Assembly (NCBI GenBank): GCA_937900435.1
Contig: CALCEG010000031.1
Location: 1 to 7,585 of the forward strand
DNA: 7,585 bases
Origin: an uncultured Alphaproteobacteria bacterium
Lineage (GTDB): Bacteria; Pseudomonadota; Alphaproteobacteria; Rs-D84
Direction: 5' to 3'
Each line of letters begins with the position of its first letter. Position 1 is the first letter of the stretch. Of this stretch, positions 6,366-7,585 are shown in pieces. Under the pieces are notes generated by a model. That model made no database searches and was not told where the DNA came from. It saw nothing but the letters and a program-made list of their open reading frames with translations. Both the position numbers and the translations under genes were made by a program.

Positions 6366-7340
6366 TTACGCGCCTTGTTTTTTCGTAAAGAATCCAGGAA
6401 TAGAAAAATCGTCATCGTTTGCAGCAATACCAGCCCATCCGAACAAATCGCCCATCAGTCCACCGTCATCACGTTTTGCTTTTTTAAATGGTAAAATATT
6501 TTTAAGTTTTCCTATTTTCCCATGAGACTCATTTTTTTGTGGCGTTTCAATAATATCTTCTGTTTGTACAAATTCTGAGGCCAGTTGCGCCAATGTCGCG
6601 TCTGTATCAGAACCATCAATCACATCGAAAGAATCGTCCTTGGCAATTGTATCTTGGTCGATAAAATCTGGCGCAATATCTTCACGCAGTGGTGTCATAC
6701 TTTCCAATAAATGTTCCAATGTTTTTTCAACTGGCTTTTCTGGCGCATCGTCATTAATCATATCTGCGATAGACACAGTCGTTGGTGATACATCTGTGTT
6801 GGATGCAGGCATAACAACATCGGAATCAATGTTGATACCGGAAACAGTTGGTTCTTGGTCAATTTCTTCATTGTCCAAAGCGGCATTTTCAACAATTTCT
6901 GAATTTTCGTATTCATTGACAGGATGGTCTTCTTGTGTATCTTCTGCGTCTTCTTTTACAGATAACACAGACAGGATAGGTATAACAGTATCATCGGGGG
7001 CATTTTGTTCGTTGTCTATGATTTCTGGGGATACGTCTGTAATTTCGCTTTCTGATATAGTTTCCGTTGTGGTTTCATCGATTATAAATTCTGTATTTAC
7101 AATCGGTTCTTCGACAACATTTATAATATCTTGCGATTCGTCTGATTCCGCGTTTACATTCAAAATTGACGTCGCAGTTTCAACACCTGTTTCGATTGCA
7201 TTGTCTTTATCAACTGGTACACCAAACAGAACCGTATCGTCATCCAACCCCAACGCACAGCGAACTTCTTCGAATGCCGCGCGAATTTCTGCCATATCAA
7301 AGACTTCGTTACCCGAAATATAGATTATTTTTGTTTTCAT
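6366..7340 (-). CDS. Acidic-linker protein with FtsZ-like C-terminal peptide, unknown function
   Basis: This 324-residue protein is not recognised as a family. Residues 1-43 look folded (KIIYISGNEVFDMAEIRAAF, then a second helix and strand ending FGVPVD). Residues 41-270 are a low-complexity, probably disordered linker: I count 62 Asp/Glu against 7 Lys/Arg. A basic patch follows (GKIGKLKNILPFKKAKR, 274-290), then GLMGDLFGWAG and the terminal DDDFSIPGFFTKKQGA. That ending parallels the conserved FtsZ C-terminal peptide (E. coli YLDIPAFLRKQ): acidic residues, I-P-x-F, an aromatic or aliphatic residue, basic residues, then Gln. There is no signal peptide or membrane helix, so a cytosolic location is expected. 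An AGGGG RBS (7352-7348) lies 7 nt before the ATG, with an extended -10 promoter upstream. It is the first gene of a two-gene operon with the membrane protein. A role in division-site or envelope organisation is inference from the tail only. Confidence 0.82.
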   Translation of the reverse strand: MKTKIIYISGNEVFDMAEIRAAFEEVRCALGLDDDTVLFGVPVDKDNAIETGVETATSILNVNAESDESQDIINVVEEPIVNTEFIIDETTTETISESEITDVSPEIIDNEQNAPDDTVIPILSVLSVKEDAEDTQEDHPVNEYENSEIVENAALDNEEIDQEPTVSGINIDSDVVMPASNTDVSPTTVSIADMINDDAPEKPVEKTLEHLLESMTPLREDIAPDFIDQDTIAKDDSFDVIDGSDTDATLAQLASEFVQTEDIIETPQKNESHGKIGKLKNILPFKKAKRDDGGLMGDLFGWAGIAANDDDFSIPGFFTKKQGA

Positions 7341-7369
7341 ATATTAACCCCTGCAATAATACACAGGGC

Positions 7370-7378
7370 ATTATACCA
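7370..7378 (-). promoter_or_regulatory. Extended -10 promoter of the acidic-protein operon
   Basis: On the minus strand, TGG-TATAAT (7378-7370) is a perfect -10 with the TGn extension. No good -35 is visible (TGCGTT at a 17-bp spacing), which the extended element can compensate for. The discriminator GCCCTG is GC-rich, a feature often linked to growth-rate or stringent control. CCCTG/CAGGG form an inverted repeat across 7349-7368 that spans the discriminator and the ribosome binding site; it could be an operator. Confidence 0.6.
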
Positions 7379-7388
7379 CATTTTAATC

Positions 7389-7417
7389 TTGAACGCATAT
7401 AAAAAATATCTTAAACT
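7389..7417 (+). promoter_or_regulatory. Candidate promoter of the right-edge coiled-coil gene, possibly leaderless
   Basis: TTGAAC (7389-7394) and TAAACT (7412-7417), 17 bp apart, each match four of six consensus bases. Transcription starting 7 nt downstream would fall on the A of the ATG at 7424, giving a leaderless message, which agrees with the lack of a Shine-Dalgarno sequence there. A competing TATAAA at 7398-7403 has no good -35. Confidence 0.35.
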
Positions 7418-7423
7418 GAAAAT

Positions 7424-7585
7424 ATGGCAGATATTAAGCAACAAATTTTTCAAGAATTAACTTCATTAGAAGAAGCAGCTGCCCGATTGCGCGGTACTGC
7501 AATTCACGCCGGCAAACAAACTGATTTAGAAGTGGCAATCCTGTCGGAACAAGTGCGCACACTGCGCGACAAAAATGCACGCGCA
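7424..7585 (+). CDS. Predicted coiled-coil protein, N-terminal 54 residues, cut by the window edge
   Basis: An open frame starts at the ATG at 7424 and runs to the end of the window without a stop. The 54 visible residues (MADIKQQIFQELTSLEEAAA..., ending RDKNARA) have a heptad-like spacing of Leu, Ile and Val, with Glu/Arg/Lys between them, so a coiled coil is likely. No signal peptide or membrane segment is present. Codon choice resembles that of its neighbours, which supports it as real. Short coiled-coil proteins of this kind (for example the DUF4164 type) sit just upstream of zapA in many alphaproteobacteria; that is a suggestion I cannot confirm without the downstream sequence. It is divergent from the acidic-protein operon and lacks a visible RBS. 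Confidence 0.65.
   Translation, partial: MADIKQQIFQELTSLEEAAARLRGTAIHAGKQTDLEVAILSEQVRTLRDKNARA

Noticed and set aside
6640..7323. Long plus-strand open frame (227 residues, extremely Ser/Thr/Ile/Val-rich) opposite the acidic-protein gene
   Set aside because: It is the antisense shadow of Asp/Glu-rich codons. It has no RBS and a low-complexity composition, and the minus-strand gene has a good RBS and promoter.
973..7400. Shared TGAACGCATA upstream of two genes (about 974-983 and 7390-7399) as a common regulatory motif
   Set aside because: Two copies of a 10-mer at different positions relative to the promoters are too little evidence; a genome-wide motif count would be needed.
1..7585. CRISPR array, tRNA or rRNA gene, insertion sequence or attachment site
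   Set aside because: No regularly spaced repeats, cloverleaf-like sequence, transposase frame or terminal inverted repeats were seen on either strand.

Overview
The window reads as chromosomal DNA of an uncultured, moderately AT-rich Gram-negative bacterium, most likely an alphaproteobacterium of the streamlined, gut- or host-associated kind. The lptE-holA pair is an arrangement I know from alphaproteobacteria, the LptE lipoprotein implies an outer membrane, and the unfamiliar genes (a Cys-rich single-pass protein, an acidic linker protein, a two-pass membrane protein) fit an under-studied lineage. The taxon is an inference from gene content, not from a marker search.

Left part (1-1552). The first ~88 bases encode, in a different frame, what looks like the N-terminus of an inosine-uridine-type nucleoside hydrolase. 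It breaks abruptly into the C-terminal ~264 residues of an AMP-forming long-chain acyl-CoA synthetase. This is probably an assembly chimera at a contig edge, or else a real rearrangement. A clear intrinsic terminator closes the synthetase gene. Next comes a well-formed sigma70-type promoter and an AGGAGG ribosome binding site driving a lone gene for a 158-residue coiled-coil protein. A short convergent gap with a small inverted repeat follows.

Middle part (1553-5804). A minus-strand gene encodes a ~412-residue exported or membrane-anchored protein with 22 cysteines and four tandem ~24-residue Cys-repeats. It is divergent, across 72 bp that must hold both promoters, from a tight plus-strand cluster: lptE (LPS-transport lipoprotein), holA (DNA polymerase III delta), map (methionine aminopeptidase) and radC (JAMM/MPN family). 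Gaps in the cluster are -1, 1 and 7 bp, so it is almost certainly one operon. radC overlaps the next convergent gene by 9 bp.

Right part (5796-7585). Two minus-strand genes form a small operon. The upstream one encodes a 324-residue protein with a short N-terminal domain, a ~230-residue highly acidic linker and a C-terminal tail that strikingly resembles the conserved C-terminal peptide of FtsZ. The downstream one encodes a two-helix membrane protein. Divergent from them, the first 54 codons of a predicted coiled-coil protein run off the right edge; its start looks leaderless. The FtsZ-like tail is the most interesting lead: it suggests, without proving, a division-linked protein that competes for or recruits FtsZ-tail-binding partners.
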